64,000 bases of DNA from Acidimicrobiaceae bacterium (GTDB taxonomy: Bacteria > Actinomycetota > Acidimicrobiia > Acidimicrobiales > Aldehydirespiratoraceae): assembly GCA_009835735.1 (NCBI GenBank), contig VXWX01000010.1, forward strand, positions 49,073 to 113,072. The letters are read 5' to 3'. Below, in pieces: positions 42,843 to 52,734 of the stretch. Position numbers and translations under genes: made by a program. Position 1 is the stretch's first letter; each line of letters starts with the position of its first letter. Below the pieces are notes generated by a model, which worked only from the letters and a program-made list of their open reading frames with translations, was not told the origin of the DNA and searched no databases.

Positions 42843-45470
42843 TTACTTGCGCTTGCCGGTCGACCTCCGGCGGGCGGGGCGCTTCTTGGCCGGACCCTTG
42901 GCCCGCCGTTCCGCCAGCAATTCGCAGGCCCGCTCCAGGGTGAGCCCCTCGACGGTGTCGCCGGACCGCAGCGAGGCGTTGGTCTCGCCGTCGGTGACGT
43001 AGTGGCCGTAGCGGCCGTCCTTCACCACGACCGCCCGGCCGGTGTCGGGATCCTCCCCCAGTTCTCTCAGCGGTGCGGCCGGGGCTTGGCGACCCCGGCT
43101 CTTCGGCTGGGCCAGCAGCTTGAGGCACTCTTCGAGGGTCACCGTGAACAGCTTGTCCTCGCTGGGCAGGCTGCGACTGTCAGAACCCTTGCGCACGAAC
43201 GGCCCGTAGCGGCCGTTCTGAACGGTGATCTCCACCCCGTCGGCGGGGTCTGCGCCGACGGTGCGCGGCAGCGACAGCAGTTGCAGCGCATCCTCCAACG
43301 TGACCGTCTCCAACACCATGGTCTTGAACAGCGACGCGAACTTCGGCTTGTCGGGAACCTCCTCGCCCAGTCCGAGCTGGACGTAGGGCCCGTAGCGGCC
43401 CGTCCTGGCGACCACGGTCAGCCCGGTGACGGGATCGGTGCCGAGAACCCGCTCGTCGCGGCCGGCGGCCAGCAGTTCCAACGCCCGCTCGACGGTGAGC
43501 TCGTCGGGAGCGGTGCCGTCGGGCACGGAGGCCGAGTCATCGCCCCTCTGCACGGTCGGGCCGTAGCGCCCCACGCGGACCTCCAGCTCGACGCCGTTGG
43601 CATCGTTGCCCAGCGGGATCGAGTTCACCAACCGGGCGTCGATGTCGCTGAGGCGACTGGAGACCTTCTCCTTGAGGCCGGGATCGTCGTCTCCGCCGAA
43701 GTAGAACCGGTGCAGCCACGGAACCTGCTCCTCCACGCCGGTTGCGATCCGGTCGAGGTCGTCCTCCATCTCGGCGGTGAAGGCGTAGTCGACCAGCTTC
43801 GGGAAGTGGCGTTCCAGCAGATTGACCACCGAGAAAGCAGTGAACGACGGCACCAGCGCCGAGCCCTTCTTCCACACGTACCCCCGGTCGATGATGGTGC
43901 CCATGATCGACGAGTAGGTAGAGGGCCGACCCACGCCGAGCTGCTCCAGGCGCCGCACCAGCGAAGCCTCGGTGTAGCGGGCCGGTGGCTGGGTTTCGTG
44001 CCCGGACGCCTCCAGACCGCGGCAGTCAGCGCCGTCTCCCTCGTTCAGCGGCGGCAGACGAAGCTCGGCCTCAGCCTCGCTCGCGTCTCCGGCGTCGGTC
44101 CCCTCGGTGTACACCTCCCGGAAGCCCAGATGGGTAATCACCGTGCCGCTGGCCGCGAATTCGGCGTCGCGGCCCGAGGCGCTTCTGGCCCCGAGGCGCA
44201 GCTGCACCGTCTCGCCGGTGCAGTCGGTCATCTGGCTGGCCAGCGTCCGCTTCCACACCAACTCGTAGAGCCGGGCCTCGGGCGGGGGCAGTTGATCGGC
44301 CACCGTCGATGGGTCAGCGAAGGTGTCCCCGGCGGGTCGGATGGCCTCGTGGGCCTCCTGGGCGTTCTTCACCCTGCTGGCGTACGCCCTCGGTTCCGGC
44401 GGTAGCACGCTTGAGCCGTAGCGCCTCTCCACCTCGGAGCGGGCCGCAGCCACCGCGTCCGCCGACAGCGACGTGCTGTCGGTGCGCATGTAGGTGATGT
44501 AGCCCTTCTCGTACAGTGACTGAGCCGTGCGCATGGCCGCCGCCGAGGTCATGTGAAGCTTCCGGGCCGCCTCCTGCTGCATGGTCGACGTGATGAAGGG
44601 CGCGGCCGGGCGCCGCCGGTAGGGCTTGGAGGTGCGGGCCCGAACCGCGAATGCCGCGTCCTGAAGATCCGAGACCAGCGACATGGCCGCCGCCTCATTG
44701 AGCACAGTGACATCGCCCCGGGTCGGTTGGCCGTCGGAACCGAAGTCCCGAGCCGCCGCGATACGAGCGCCGTCGAGCTGGACGAGATCGGCAGTGAACT
44801 CGGTCCCGTTGCTGTTGCCGTCGGCAGAGCCCGCCGGGGCGAACGTGCCGGTAAGCCCCCAGAAGCCGGCGCTGACGAAGTCCATCCGCTGCCGCTCGCG
44901 CTCTACCACGATGCGCACCGCCACGCTCTGGACCCGCCCGGCCGACAGTTGCGGCATGACCTTCTTCCACAGCACCGGCGACACCTCGTAGCCGTAGAGC
45001 CGGTCGAGCATCCGGCGGGCCTCCTGGGCGTCCACCAGGCGACGGTCCAACTCTCGTGGCGCGGCGACCGCGGCGGAGATCGCGGCCCGGGTGATCTCGT
45101 GGAAGACCATGCGCTTCACCGGCACCCGCGGGTTGAGCACCTCCATCAGGTGCCAGGCGATGGCCTCGCCCTCCCGGTCCTCGTCGGTGGCCAGATAGAG
45201 CTCATCCGCGTCGGCCAGGAGGTCTTTGAGCTTTCGGACCTGCTGGCGCTTGTCGCTGTTGACCACGTACAGCGGCTTGAATTCGTTGTCGACGTCGATG
45301 CCCAGGCGGGCCCAGGGCTCCGACTTGTAGGCCTTGGGAACGTCGGCCGCCCGGCTGGGCAGATCGCGGATGTGGCCGATGGACGACTCCACGACGTAGC
45401 CGCGGCCCAGGTAGCCGGAGATCGTCTTCGCCTTGGCGGGCGACTCGACGATTACTAGCGCGTTGGCCAT
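42843..45470 (-). CDS. topA: DNA topoisomerase I
   Basis: An 875-residue type IA topoisomerase. The Toprim domain begins ALVIVESPAKAKTI, with YLATDEDREGEAIAWHL carrying the metal-binding acidic residues. The catalytic Tyr is in GYITYMRTDST. The C-terminal third has several repeats of the G-R-Y-G-P-Y/F-V type in place of zinc fingers, as in other actinobacteria, ending in a Lys/Arg-rich tail (KKRPARRRSTGKRK). It lies in the conserved holB-tmk-topA neighbourhood. Confidence 0.97.
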   Translation of the reverse strand: MANALVIVESPAKAKTISGYLGRGYVVESSIGHIRDLPSRAADVPKAYKSEPWARLGIDVDNEFKPLYVVNSDKRQQVRKLKDLLADADELYLATDEDREGEAIAWHLMEVLNPRVPVKRMVFHEITRAAISAAVAAPRELDRRLVDAQEARRMLDRLYGYEVSPVLWKKVMPQLSAGRVQSVAVRIVVERERQRMDFVSAGFWGLTGTFAPAGSADGNSNGTEFTADLVQLDGARIAAARDFGSDGQPTRGDVTVLNEAAAMSLVSDLQDAAFAVRARTSKPYRRRPAAPFITSTMQQEAARKLHMTSAAAMRTAQSLYEKGYITYMRTDSTSLSADAVAAARSEVERRYGSSVLPPEPRAYASRVKNAQEAHEAIRPAGDTFADPSTVADQLPPPEARLYELVWKRTLASQMTDCTGETVQLRLGARSASGRDAEFAASGTVITHLGFREVYTEGTDAGDASEAEAELRLPPLNEGDGADCRGLEASGHETQPPARYTEASLVRRLEQLGVGRPSTYSSIMGTIIDRGYVWKKGSALVPSFTAFSVVNLLERHFPKLVDYAFTAEMEDDLDRIATGVEEQVPWLHRFYFGGDDDPGLKEKVSSRLSDIDARLVNSIPLGNDANGVELEVRVGRYGPTVQRGDDSASVPDGTAPDELTVERALELLAAGRDERVLGTDPVTGLTVVARTGRYGPYVQLGLGEEVPDKPKFASLFKTMVLETVTLEDALQLLSLPRTVGADPADGVEITVQNGRYGPFVRKGSDSRSLPSEDKLFTVTLEECLKLLAQPKSRGRQAPAAPLRELGEDPDTGRAVVVKDGRYGHYVTDGETNASLRSGDTVEGLTLERACELLAERRAKGPAKKRPARRRSTGKRK

Positions 45471-45558
45471 GGAGATCGAACCGATCCGACGGGCGGGTGC
45501 CCGTCAACTGTTGGGGACTCGGACAGGATAAGCAGGTCTTGTACACGGTGAGGGCACT

Positions 45559-45576
45559 CCCCGGCGCTTGCCGGGG
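45559..45576 (-). terminator. hairpin just after nhaA
   Basis: CCCCGGC (45559-45565) and GCCGGGG (45570-45576) make a perfect 7-bp GC stem with a 4-base loop, 2 bases from the nhaA stop. There is no U-run; such L-shaped terminators are frequent in GC-rich actinobacteria. Confidence 0.5.
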
Positions 45577-45578
45577 GC

Positions 45579-46940
45579 TCAGGCTCCCGGCGCCGGCTCG
45601 TCCGCTGATCGAGAAACGCGGAGGATAGTGGCGCCGGCCACCGCCGCGACAGTCGACGCCACGAGGATGCCGATCTTCGCCTGGTCGGTGATCAGTTGCT
45701 GTTCGAAGGCCAGGTTGGTGATGAACAGCGACACCGTGAAGCCGATACCGGCCACCGCGCCGATGCCGAGCATCTGAGTCCATGTGGCCCCCCGCGGCAG
45801 CTCGCACAAGCCCGTGCGTACCGCCAGCCACGCGAACGCCGTGACCCCCACGAGCTTTCCGACCACCAGACCCAGCACGATGCCGATGGTGACCGGTGAC
45901 CGCACCGCGTCGCCCAACGAGCCCCCGGACAACTCGACGCCCGCATTGGCCAGCGCGAAGACGGGGACGATAAAGAAGCTCGTCCAAGGATGGAGGAAGT
46001 CAGCCAGCCGATCGGCCACCGCCACTCGCTCGCGTACCTCGAAGACGACCTGACGGGCCAGCCTCACGCTTACGGAGCCGTCTGAGAACGATCGCTGCAG
46101 CAGCAGGCTGGACCTCGCCTCGGTCACCAGAGGGCGCGCCGGCGCCAGCATGCCCATCACAACTCCGGCGATGGTGGCGTGGACCCCCGACTCGAAGAGC
46201 GTCAGCCAGAACGCCACCCCGACCACGAGATACACCGGGGTGTACCAGACCCGTATCAGGCGCATCACGAGTAGCAGGAGCACGATGCCGCCCGACAGTG
46301 CCAGCCAGCCGAGCGAGATCCCATCTGTGTAGAAGATGGCTATGACGAGGATCGCTCCGATGTCGTCCACGATCGCCAGGGTGAGCAGGAATATTTTCAG
46401 CGAGCTGGGCACATGGCGTCCCAGCAGCGAGACCACGCCCAGCGCGAAGGCGATGTCGGTCGCCATCGGGATTCCCCAGCCGGCTGAGCCCTCCGCGCCG
46501 GTGTTGAACGCGGCATAGAGCACGGCTGGCACCACCATGCCGCCCACCGCGGCGATCAGCGGCAGCGCCACCGCCCCCGGACGGCGCAGCTCGCCCACGA
46601 CGAGCTCGCGCTTGATCTCGAGGCCGACGACGAAGAAGAACACCACCATCAACGCGTCGTTGACCCACTCCTCCAGCCCCTCGTCGAGCACCAGCAGATT
46701 GCCGAACTCCACCCGGGTGTGGCTGCCCAGCAAGGCGTGATAGGAGTCCCGCCAGGGCGAGTTGGCCCAGACCAGCGCCACGGCGGTGGCCACGAGCATG
46801 GCGACGCCGCCCCCCGCCTGGAAGTGGAAGAAGCGAAGCATCGGCATGGCGATCCGGTGGGCCAGCCGGTGGTCATCGTCGATCTCCGGCGGAGGGGATG
46901 GTTCCGGCGCTGGTGCGTGGTCTCCCGGATCTGACACCAT
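45579..46940 (-). CDS. nhaA: Na+/H+ antiporter NhaA
   Basis: A 453-residue NhaA with about 11-12 helices. FFVVGLEIKRELVVGEL, GWGIPMATDIAFALGVVSLLG (the T-D-I-A region with the essential Asp pair), and AIVDDIGAILVIA with the DD pair are all present. An N-terminal Pro/Glu-rich tail precedes the membrane part. I chose the ATG at 46940; a GTG at 46979 is also open. It is divergent from the Mrp operon, so two sodium/proton systems sit back to back. Confidence 0.93.
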   Translation of the reverse strand: MVSDPGDHAPAPEPSPPPEIDDDHRLAHRIAMPMLRFFHFQAGGGVAMLVATAVALVWANSPWRDSYHALLGSHTRVEFGNLLVLDEGLEEWVNDALMVVFFFVVGLEIKRELVVGELRRPGAVALPLIAAVGGMVVPAVLYAAFNTGAEGSAGWGIPMATDIAFALGVVSLLGRHVPSSLKIFLLTLAIVDDIGAILVIAIFYTDGISLGWLALSGGIVLLLLVMRLIRVWYTPVYLVVGVAFWLTLFESGVHATIAGVVMGMLAPARPLVTEARSSLLLQRSFSDGSVSVRLARQVVFEVRERVAVADRLADFLHPWTSFFIVPVFALANAGVELSGGSLGDAVRSPVTIGIVLGLVVGKLVGVTAFAWLAVRTGLCELPRGATWTQMLGIGAVAGIGFTVSLFITNLAFEQQLITDQAKIGILVASTVAAVAGATILRVSRSADEPAPGA

Positions 46941-46998
46941 CGGTTCATCATTGCAGCCCCGTCGAACCTGTTTGCGCACCCAACCACCCGTCGGCCTC

Positions 46999-47030
46999 TT
47001 GCCCCGGGCTCCGTGCTCGCTACCTAAAAT
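46999..47030 (+). promoter_or_regulatory. possible promoter of the Mrp operon
   Basis: TAAAAT at 47025-47030 is the best -10 box in the 118-base divergent gap. TTGCCC at 46999-47004 is a weak -35 with a long spacer of 20. Transcription would start near 47037, about 22 bases before the TTG start of mrpA. Confidence 0.3.
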
Positions 47031-47058
47031 GTCTCATGCTCACGGCTGAGGCGCGCCC

Positions 47059-49311
47059 TTGATCTTCGGCCTACTAGTACTGCATGTCGCCGTGTGCGTG
47101 GTCTTGGCCTGCGCCGGTCGCCGGCTCGGCCGTAGCAGCCTGCTCGTCGCAGCTGTCCCGCCCGCGTGCAGTGCGCTCTGGGGCGCGTCCCGGCTCGGAG
47201 CCGACCCACCGGCGACGGCCCATGTGACCTGGGTGAGTGGACTCGATCTGGCGATGACGTTCCGCGTCGATGCCTTCGCGGGGATCATGACCCTGATCGT
47301 GTCGGGGATCGGCGTTCTCGTCTTCGTCTACGCCTTCGGGTACTTCGGGCCCGGCGCGGCCCACACCGGCAGGTTCGCGACGACCTTGCTGGCCTTCTCG
47401 ACATCGATGCTGGGCCTGGTCTGGGCGGACTCGGTCTGGACGCTGTTCGTGTTCTGGGAGCTGACATCGGTGACCTCCTTCCTCCTTGTCGGGCACAAGA
47501 GCACCGACGCCGAGGTCCTGGTCGCGGCCCGGCGCGCCCTGATCGTGACCGCAGCGGGCGGTCTCGTCCTGCTGGCCGGCCTGCTGCTCGTTACCGGCGC
47601 CGCGGGTACAACGCTGATCAGCGAGCTGGCTCCGGTGGACGGGACCGCGGCCACTGTCGGTGCGGTGCTCGTGATGATCGCCGCGGCCACCAAGTCGGCC
47701 CAGGTCCCGTTCCACCCGTGGCTGCCGGGCGCGATGGTCGCCCCCACCCCCGTCAGCGCATACCTCCACGCAGCCACCATGGTGAAGGCGGGAGTGGTGC
47801 TGGTCGCGGTGGCTGGCCCCGCTCTCGGGAGTATCTCCGCGTGGAAGGGATGCGGTCTCGCCTTCGGGATTGCCTCCATCGTCTGGGGGGCGCTCGGAGC
47901 TCTGCGCCATCGCGACACCAAGCTGATACTGGCGTGGGGCACTGTCTCGCAGCTGGGCATGCTCATCACGCTCTTCAGCGTCGGCACACCCACCGCTGTG
48001 CTGGCGGCGGTGTCGCTCCTCGTCGCTCACGCCCTGTTCAAGGGTGCGCTGTTCTTGATCGTCGGGGAGATAGACGTGCGGGCGGGAACCCGCCACATCG
48101 ACGAGCTGGGGGGGTTGGCTCGATCCATGCCGGTGGCCTTCGCCGCGGCCGTACTGGCGGGGTTGTCGATGGCCGGTGCCCCGCCGCTGTTCGGCTTCGT
48201 CGCCAAGGAGACGGCCATCCAGGCCGCTCTCGGACTGGACGGCCCGGAGGCGTGGATCGTCGGCTTCGGGGTGATCGGCGGCTCGGTGCTGACCGTGGCC
48301 TACACGTTCCGGTTCCTGATCGCGGTGTTCGGGCCCGGCCCGGAGACCCCGCTCTCGCCCCGCCGTCATGCGCTGAGCGTGCCGCCCGCGGTCCTAGCGG
48401 TGGCTGGGATCGCGGCCTTCGCCGTCCTCGGCCCCCTCGACGCCGTCCTGGAGCCGGCCGCGGTCCGGCTGAGCGGAGGAGCACCGGTCGACCACCTCCA
48501 CCGCTGGCCCGGTCTGGAGCCGGCCCTGGCGATCTCCGCGGTCGTCCTGGTGATTGGCGCGATCGTGGGTCTGGCCATGGGCAGACGGCCCGGGCAGGCG
48601 CCGGCGGACTACGCCGGCCGCTGGACAGACGCCTCCATCGACGGGACCGTGGCCTTCGGGCGGGCGACCGTCGCCCGGGTCCAGCACGGTTCACTGCCCG
48701 TGTATCTGGTGACCATGGCCGCGGTCGCAACCCTGGCCGCCACCCCGTTCCTGGCCGATATCAACCTTGATCACCTGGTCGCGTGGCACACACCGCTACA
48801 GGGGGTGCTGGCCGCCACCGTCGTCGGTGCAGCTGTCGCGCTATGTTTCGTCGGCACCCGCCTCGGAGCAGGACTGGCGCTCGGAGCGGCCGGCATCACA
48901 GTCGCCGCGGTCTTCGTGATCCACGGCGCTCCCGACCTGGCCCTCACCCAGCTGCTGGTCGAGGCGGCCATCGTGGTCGGCTTCGTGCTCGCCTTCGGCC
49001 ACCTCTCCCGCAGCTTCCCCATGACGGGCCTGCGGTGGCGAGCGGTGCGCATAACGGTCGCCGGACTCGGGGGAGTCGCGGTGGTGATCGGGCTGGGGGC
49101 GGCATCCGGCAACCCCGTCGGGGCGCCTCCGCTGGCAGAGTTGGCGGCAGCGTCGGTCGACGAGGGCGGCGGCAGCAACATCGTGAACATCATCCTCACC
49201 GACATACGAGGCCTCGACACCCTGGGCGAGGTCCTGGTCCTTGCCACCGTGGCCCTAGGCGTACAGGCCCTCGCCCGGGGCCTCGCCAGTACTGAAAGCT
49301 CAGCGTCATGA
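47059..49311 (+). CDS. mrpA: Mrp antiporter subunit A (with fused DUF4040 part)
   Basis: A 750-residue polytopic subunit related to NuoL. The proton-antiporter core includes FVFWELTSVTSFLLVGHK, KSAQVPFHPWLPGAMVAPTPVSAYLHAATMVKAGV and ALFKGALFLIVG. The C-terminal 150 residues hold the DUF4040-type segment (HGAPDLALTQLLVEAAIVVGF). The start is a TTG. Every following gene overlaps its predecessor by 4 bases, so the seven subunits are produced together for the Mrp complex in the membrane. Confidence 0.94.
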   Translation: MIFGLLVLHVAVCVVLACAGRRLGRSSLLVAAVPPACSALWGASRLGADPPATAHVTWVSGLDLAMTFRVDAFAGIMTLIVSGIGVLVFVYAFGYFGPGAAHTGRFATTLLAFSTSMLGLVWADSVWTLFVFWELTSVTSFLLVGHKSTDAEVLVAARRALIVTAAGGLVLLAGLLLVTGAAGTTLISELAPVDGTAATVGAVLVMIAAATKSAQVPFHPWLPGAMVAPTPVSAYLHAATMVKAGVVLVAVAGPALGSISAWKGCGLAFGIASIVWGALGALRHRDTKLILAWGTVSQLGMLITLFSVGTPTAVLAAVSLLVAHALFKGALFLIVGEIDVRAGTRHIDELGGLARSMPVAFAAAVLAGLSMAGAPPLFGFVAKETAIQAALGLDGPEAWIVGFGVIGGSVLTVAYTFRFLIAVFGPGPETPLSPRRHALSVPPAVLAVAGIAAFAVLGPLDAVLEPAAVRLSGGAPVDHLHRWPGLEPALAISAVVLVIGAIVGLAMGRRPGQAPADYAGRWTDASIDGTVAFGRATVARVQHGSLPVYLVTMAAVATLAATPFLADINLDHLVAWHTPLQGVLAATVVGAAVALCFVGTRLGAGLALGAAGITVAAVFVIHGAPDLALTQLLVEAAIVVGFVLAFGHLSRSFPMTGLRWRAVRITVAGLGGVAVVIGLGAASGNPVGAPPLAELAAASVDEGGGSNIVNIILTDIRGLDTLGEVLVLATVALGVQALARGLASTESSAS

Positions 49312-49760
49312 TCGACGGATCGGCTCCCATGATCCGTCTCGGCATCCGGGCGGCCAGCCCGTTCGCGGTCATCGTCGGCTGCTACCTGCTGTTCGCGGGC
49401 CACAACAACCCCGGCGGCGGGTTCGCTGCCGGACTGGTTTTCGGAGCGGTGCTCGCGCTCCGGACCATCGCCGGGTTCCACCAACCCACCTATGGCATCA
49501 CCTTGGTGGCGGCCGGCGTCTTCGTTGTGGCCGGCGTGGCCCTGATGCCGCTGCTGTGGGGGGCTCCGCTGTTCGACCAGCAGGTGCTGTCGGTGGAGGT
49601 TCTGATGCTCGGCAAGATCAAGACCGGGTCTGCCCTGCCGTTCGACATCGGCGTGGCGGCCATCGTTGTCGGAACCGTCATCGCGGCCCTCGACGGGCTG
49701 GGCGCGGCCGAGTTCGCTGCCGACCCGCCGGCCGACTCCGATCGCGGGGAGCGAGCATGA
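49308..49760 (+). CDS. mrpB: Mrp antiporter subunit B
   Basis: A 150-residue subunit with four hydrophobic segments. VIVGCYLLFAGHNNPGGGFAAGLVFG is the MnhB signature. Coupled to mrpA and mrpC by ATGA overlaps. Confidence 0.94.
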   Translation: MIDGSAPMIRLGIRAASPFAVIVGCYLLFAGHNNPGGGFAAGLVFGAVLALRTIAGFHQPTYGITLVAAGVFVVAGVALMPLLWGAPLFDQQVLSVEVLMLGKIKTGSALPFDIGVAAIVVGTVIAALDGLGAAEFAADPPADSDRGERA

Positions 49761-50143
49761 ACACCGCGCTCCTGCTGGCCATCGGCGGTCTGACCGCAGT
49801 CGGTCTGTACCTGCTGACCAGTCGGTCGCTGAGCCGGATCGTCATCGGCTACTCCCTGCTGGGACACGCCACCGTGGTCGCGTTGATCACGGCCGGCGGT
49901 CCGGCCGGCTGGCCGCCCATCGCCGGCGGTGCGGCGCCGGAGGACATGTCCAACCCGCTGCCGCAGGCCCTGACTCTGACCGCCATCGTGATCTCGTTCG
50001 GGTTGACCCTGTTCCTGCTGGCGCTGGCCAGGCGCCAGCGGACGCTCTCGGGCGACGATCTGGTGGAGGACGACCTCGAGGACCGCCGGATCGCGGCGGT
50101 CGAGAGCACCCCGACCGAGCCAGAGGACTCCATCGCCCCATGA
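49757..50143 (+). CDS. mrpC: Mrp antiporter subunit C
   Basis: A 128-residue NuoK-like subunit with three helices (SLSRIVIGYSLLGHATVVALI; DPLPQALTLTAIVISFG-like LPQALTLTAIVISFGLTL) and an acidic C-terminal tail. It overlaps both neighbours by 4 bases. Confidence 0.94.
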   Translation: MNTALLLAIGGLTAVGLYLLTSRSLSRIVIGYSLLGHATVVALITAGGPAGWPPIAGGAAPEDMSNPLPQALTLTAIVISFGLTLFLLALARRQRTLSGDDLVEDDLEDRRIAAVESTPTEPEDSIAP

Positions 50144-51621
50144 CCGGGTTGATCTCCCTCGCGATCGTCGGCCCGCTGGTGGCCGCGGCCTGCAGTCTCG
50201 CCCTGCGTTCCCGCCCCCTCGGACGAGACATAGCCGTCCTCGCCGGCCTGGGCTCGGCCGCGCTCGCCTCGCACATCATGCTGGTGACCGTGGCCCGCGA
50301 CGGCACCCACACCGTCGCGGTCGGCGGCTGGGCGCCGGAGCTCGGCATCATCCTGGTGGCTGACCTCTTCGCCGCCCTCATCCTTCCGGTCGCCCTGACG
50401 ATCATCTTCGTGGTGGAGATCTTCGCCATCGGCCAGCGCCGGACGGTGTGGGCGGCGAGTCCGGAGTTGAGCGGGCCGCTGCTGTGCGTGCTCACCTCGG
50501 GCGTCTCCCTCGCCTTTCTCACCGGCGACCTGTTCACCCTCTTCGTCGCCTTCGAGCTGATCCTGGTCTCCAGCTACGTGTTGTTGACCCACCAGGGCAA
50601 CCGGAGCCAGGTCAGGGCGGGCATGACCTACGTGGTGATGAACCTGCTGGCCTCGACGCTGTTCCTCTTCGGCGTGGCCTTCGTCTACACGGCCACCGGC
50701 ACGGTGAACATGGCGCTGCTGGCCGAGCGGATACCGCAGCTGGACGACGGGATCCGGCTCGGCATCGGCGCATGGTTCCTGGTGGTCTTCGGGACCAAGG
50801 CCGCGGTGTTCCCTCTGTTCAGTTGGCTGCCGGATTCCTATCCCACCGCGCCCACCACCATCACCGCAGTGTTCGCCGGCTTGCTGACAAAGGTCGGGAT
50901 CTACTCGATGATCCGGTTCCACAACCTGATGGGCATGGAGGATCTTGGGCCGATCATGCTGCTGGTGGCCGCCCTCACCATGGTGGTGGGCGTCCTCGGG
51001 GCCCTGGCCCAATCAGATGTCAAGCGAATTCTGTCGTTCCATGTCATCAGCCAGATCGGCTACATGTTCATGGGTCTCAGCCTCTTCACGGTGGCGGGCA
51101 CGGCCGGAGCCATCCTGTTCCTGATCCACCACATGCCGGTCAAGGCCGTCCTGTTCCTCGTGGGAGGCCTGATAGAGAACCACGAGGGCTCGAGCTCGCT
51201 GGACCGGTCGGGCGGCCTCGCCGGTCGTGAGCCGCTGGTTGCCGTGATGTTCGCGATCCCGGCCCTGAGCCTGGCCGGGATCCCGCCCTTCTCCGGCTTC
51301 GTGGCCAAACTGGCGGTCGTCTCGGCCGCCATCGACAGCGGAGGCACCGTGGTGGTGGTGGCCGCGCTGGTGGCCGGAGGCTTGACGCTGCTGTCGATGG
51401 CCAAGATCTGGAACGAGGTCTTCTGGGGCAGGCGCACCGATGGTCCCCGCCCCAGTCCCGCCCCGCGCCGCGGCAGGCGCACCATGCACGCCGCCACCGC
51501 GCTGGCAGTGGCGGGCACCCTGATGGTGGCGCTGTTTGCGGGAACGCTGCTCGATCTCTCGACCGAGGCAGCCGAGAGCCTGCGCAGCCCCGCCAGCTAC
51601 ATCGCGGCGGTCCGGCCATGA
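50140..51621 (+). CDS. mrpD: Mrp antiporter subunit D
   Basis: A 493-residue NuoN/L-like subunit. FVAFELILVSSYVLLTHQG, KAAVFPLFSWLPDSYPTAPTTITAVFAGLLTKVGIYS and SHVISQIGYMF-like FHVISQIGYMFMG are conserved proton-antiporter motifs with the buried Lys and Glu. I start at the ATG overlapping the mrpC stop; an open frame further upstream belongs to the other reading frame of mrpB and mrpC. Confidence 0.94.
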   Translation: MTGLISLAIVGPLVAAACSLALRSRPLGRDIAVLAGLGSAALASHIMLVTVARDGTHTVAVGGWAPELGIILVADLFAALILPVALTIIFVVEIFAIGQRRTVWAASPELSGPLLCVLTSGVSLAFLTGDLFTLFVAFELILVSSYVLLTHQGNRSQVRAGMTYVVMNLLASTLFLFGVAFVYTATGTVNMALLAERIPQLDDGIRLGIGAWFLVVFGTKAAVFPLFSWLPDSYPTAPTTITAVFAGLLTKVGIYSMIRFHNLMGMEDLGPIMLLVAALTMVVGVLGALAQSDVKRILSFHVISQIGYMFMGLSLFTVAGTAGAILFLIHHMPVKAVLFLVGGLIENHEGSSSLDRSGGLAGREPLVAVMFAIPALSLAGIPPFSGFVAKLAVVSAAIDSGGTVVVVAALVAGGLTLLSMAKIWNEVFWGRRTDGPRPSPAPRRGRRTMHAATALAVAGTLMVALFAGTLLDLSTEAAESLRSPASYIAAVRP

Positions 51622-52127
51622 GGAAGTATCCGGGAACGCCGCGGCGGGTAGTAACCACGGCCGGCCTCGTCATGGTCTGGTGCGGCCTCTGGGGGTCAGT
51701 GTCGATCGCCAATCTGGTGTCCGGCCTGGCCCTCTCCGTCGTCGTGCTGGCCGCCGACCGGGGACCCACGGCCCGCCATGTGATCCGTTTCCGACCCTTG
51801 CTGAAATTCGCGTGGCTGGTGTTCCTCGACCTCGCCCGCTCGACGATCAACGTGGCGATCGAGATCGCCACGCCCAACGACGGCACGGAGGAGGTCATCG
51901 TGGCCGTCGACCTGCCGGCCACCGGCAGCGAGCACATGCTGCTCCTGTCGGCGTCGATCACCCTCAGTCCCGGCACGGCGGTGGTCGATGTCGACCGCTC
52001 GTCGGGCCGCTACTACATCCACCTGCTCCACGGCCGCCTGAGCTCCGAGACGGTGGCCCACGCCCGCGAGCTCGCCAGGCTGGCCTGCGAAGCCCTGCCG
52101 ACCTCCAGCCCGATGGGCATCCGATGA
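51618..52127 (+). CDS. mrpE: Mrp antiporter subunit E
   Basis: A 169-residue MnhE. After two N-terminal helices, the soluble part contains SASITLSPGTAVVDVD, the family motif. It overlaps mrpD and mrpF by 4 bases. Confidence 0.93.
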   Translation: MRKYPGTPRRVVTTAGLVMVWCGLWGSVSIANLVSGLALSVVVLAADRGPTARHVIRFRPLLKFAWLVFLDLARSTINVAIEIATPNDGTEEVIVAVDLPATGSEHMLLLSASITLSPGTAVVDVDRSSGRYYIHLLHGRLSSETVAHARELARLACEALPTSSPMGIR

Positions 52128-52399
52128 TCGCCTTGGCCGCCGCCGGTTTCGCGGCTGCCGGACTCTGCGCCCTCTACCGAGTGGTGCGCGGCCCGAGCCT
52201 GGCCGATCGGGTGATCGGCGTGGAGGTGGCCCTCGTCTCCCTTGCGGGCGGCATCGTCATCGACGCCACCAACCGCGACAGCCACACCCTTCTCGCGATC
52301 ATCACCGTGATCGCCCTGGTCGGGCTGGCGGGCACGTTCGCGGCCAGCCGGTTCCTGGAGCGCGACGCCGGTGGCGCGGCGGACAGGACCACGCCATGA
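52124..52399 (+). CDS. mrpF: Mrp antiporter subunit F
   Basis: A 91-residue three-helix subunit; YRVVRGPSLADRVIGVEV is the MnhF signature. It overlaps mrpE and mrpG by 4 bases. Confidence 0.93.
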   Translation: MIALAAAGFAAAGLCALYRVVRGPSLADRVIGVEVALVSLAGGIVIDATNRDSHTLLAIITVIALVGLAGTFAASRFLERDAGGAADRTTP

Positions 52400-52734
52400 G
52401 GGTTGCGGCCGAGTTGGTGATGGTCGCCGGCGCAGTCATCGCAGTTCTGGCCGGCATCGGGCTGATCCGGTTCTCAACGCCTTTCGCGCGGATTCAGGCT
52501 GCCGGCAAGGCAAGTCCGGTGGCCCTGCTGCTGATGTCGGTGGGGGCCGCTCCCCTGCTCGGTTGGCGTGGATTCGGCTACCTGGCCATCGCGGCAGGCG
52601 CGATGATCGTCACCCTGCCCATCGTCGCACACCTGCTGCTGAGGGCGGTCCACCGGACCGACAGCATCGACCACCTAGCCATGGACGACTTGGCCGCCGA
52701 CGAGGAAGGCGAGACGCACCTCGGTTCCTTCTGA
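52396..52734 (+). CDS. mrpG: Mrp antiporter subunit G
   Basis: A 112-residue three-helix subunit; GIGLIRFSTPFARIQAAGKASPVALLL is the MnhG region. The last 60 bases overlap the 3' end of the anti-sigma gene on the other strand, so the two operons converge with shared coding DNA. Confidence 0.93.
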   Translation: MRVAAELVMVAGAVIAVLAGIGLIRFSTPFARIQAAGKASPVALLLMSVGAAPLLGWRGFGYLAIAAGAMIVTLPIVAHLLLRAVHRTDSIDHLAMDDLAADEEGETHLGSF

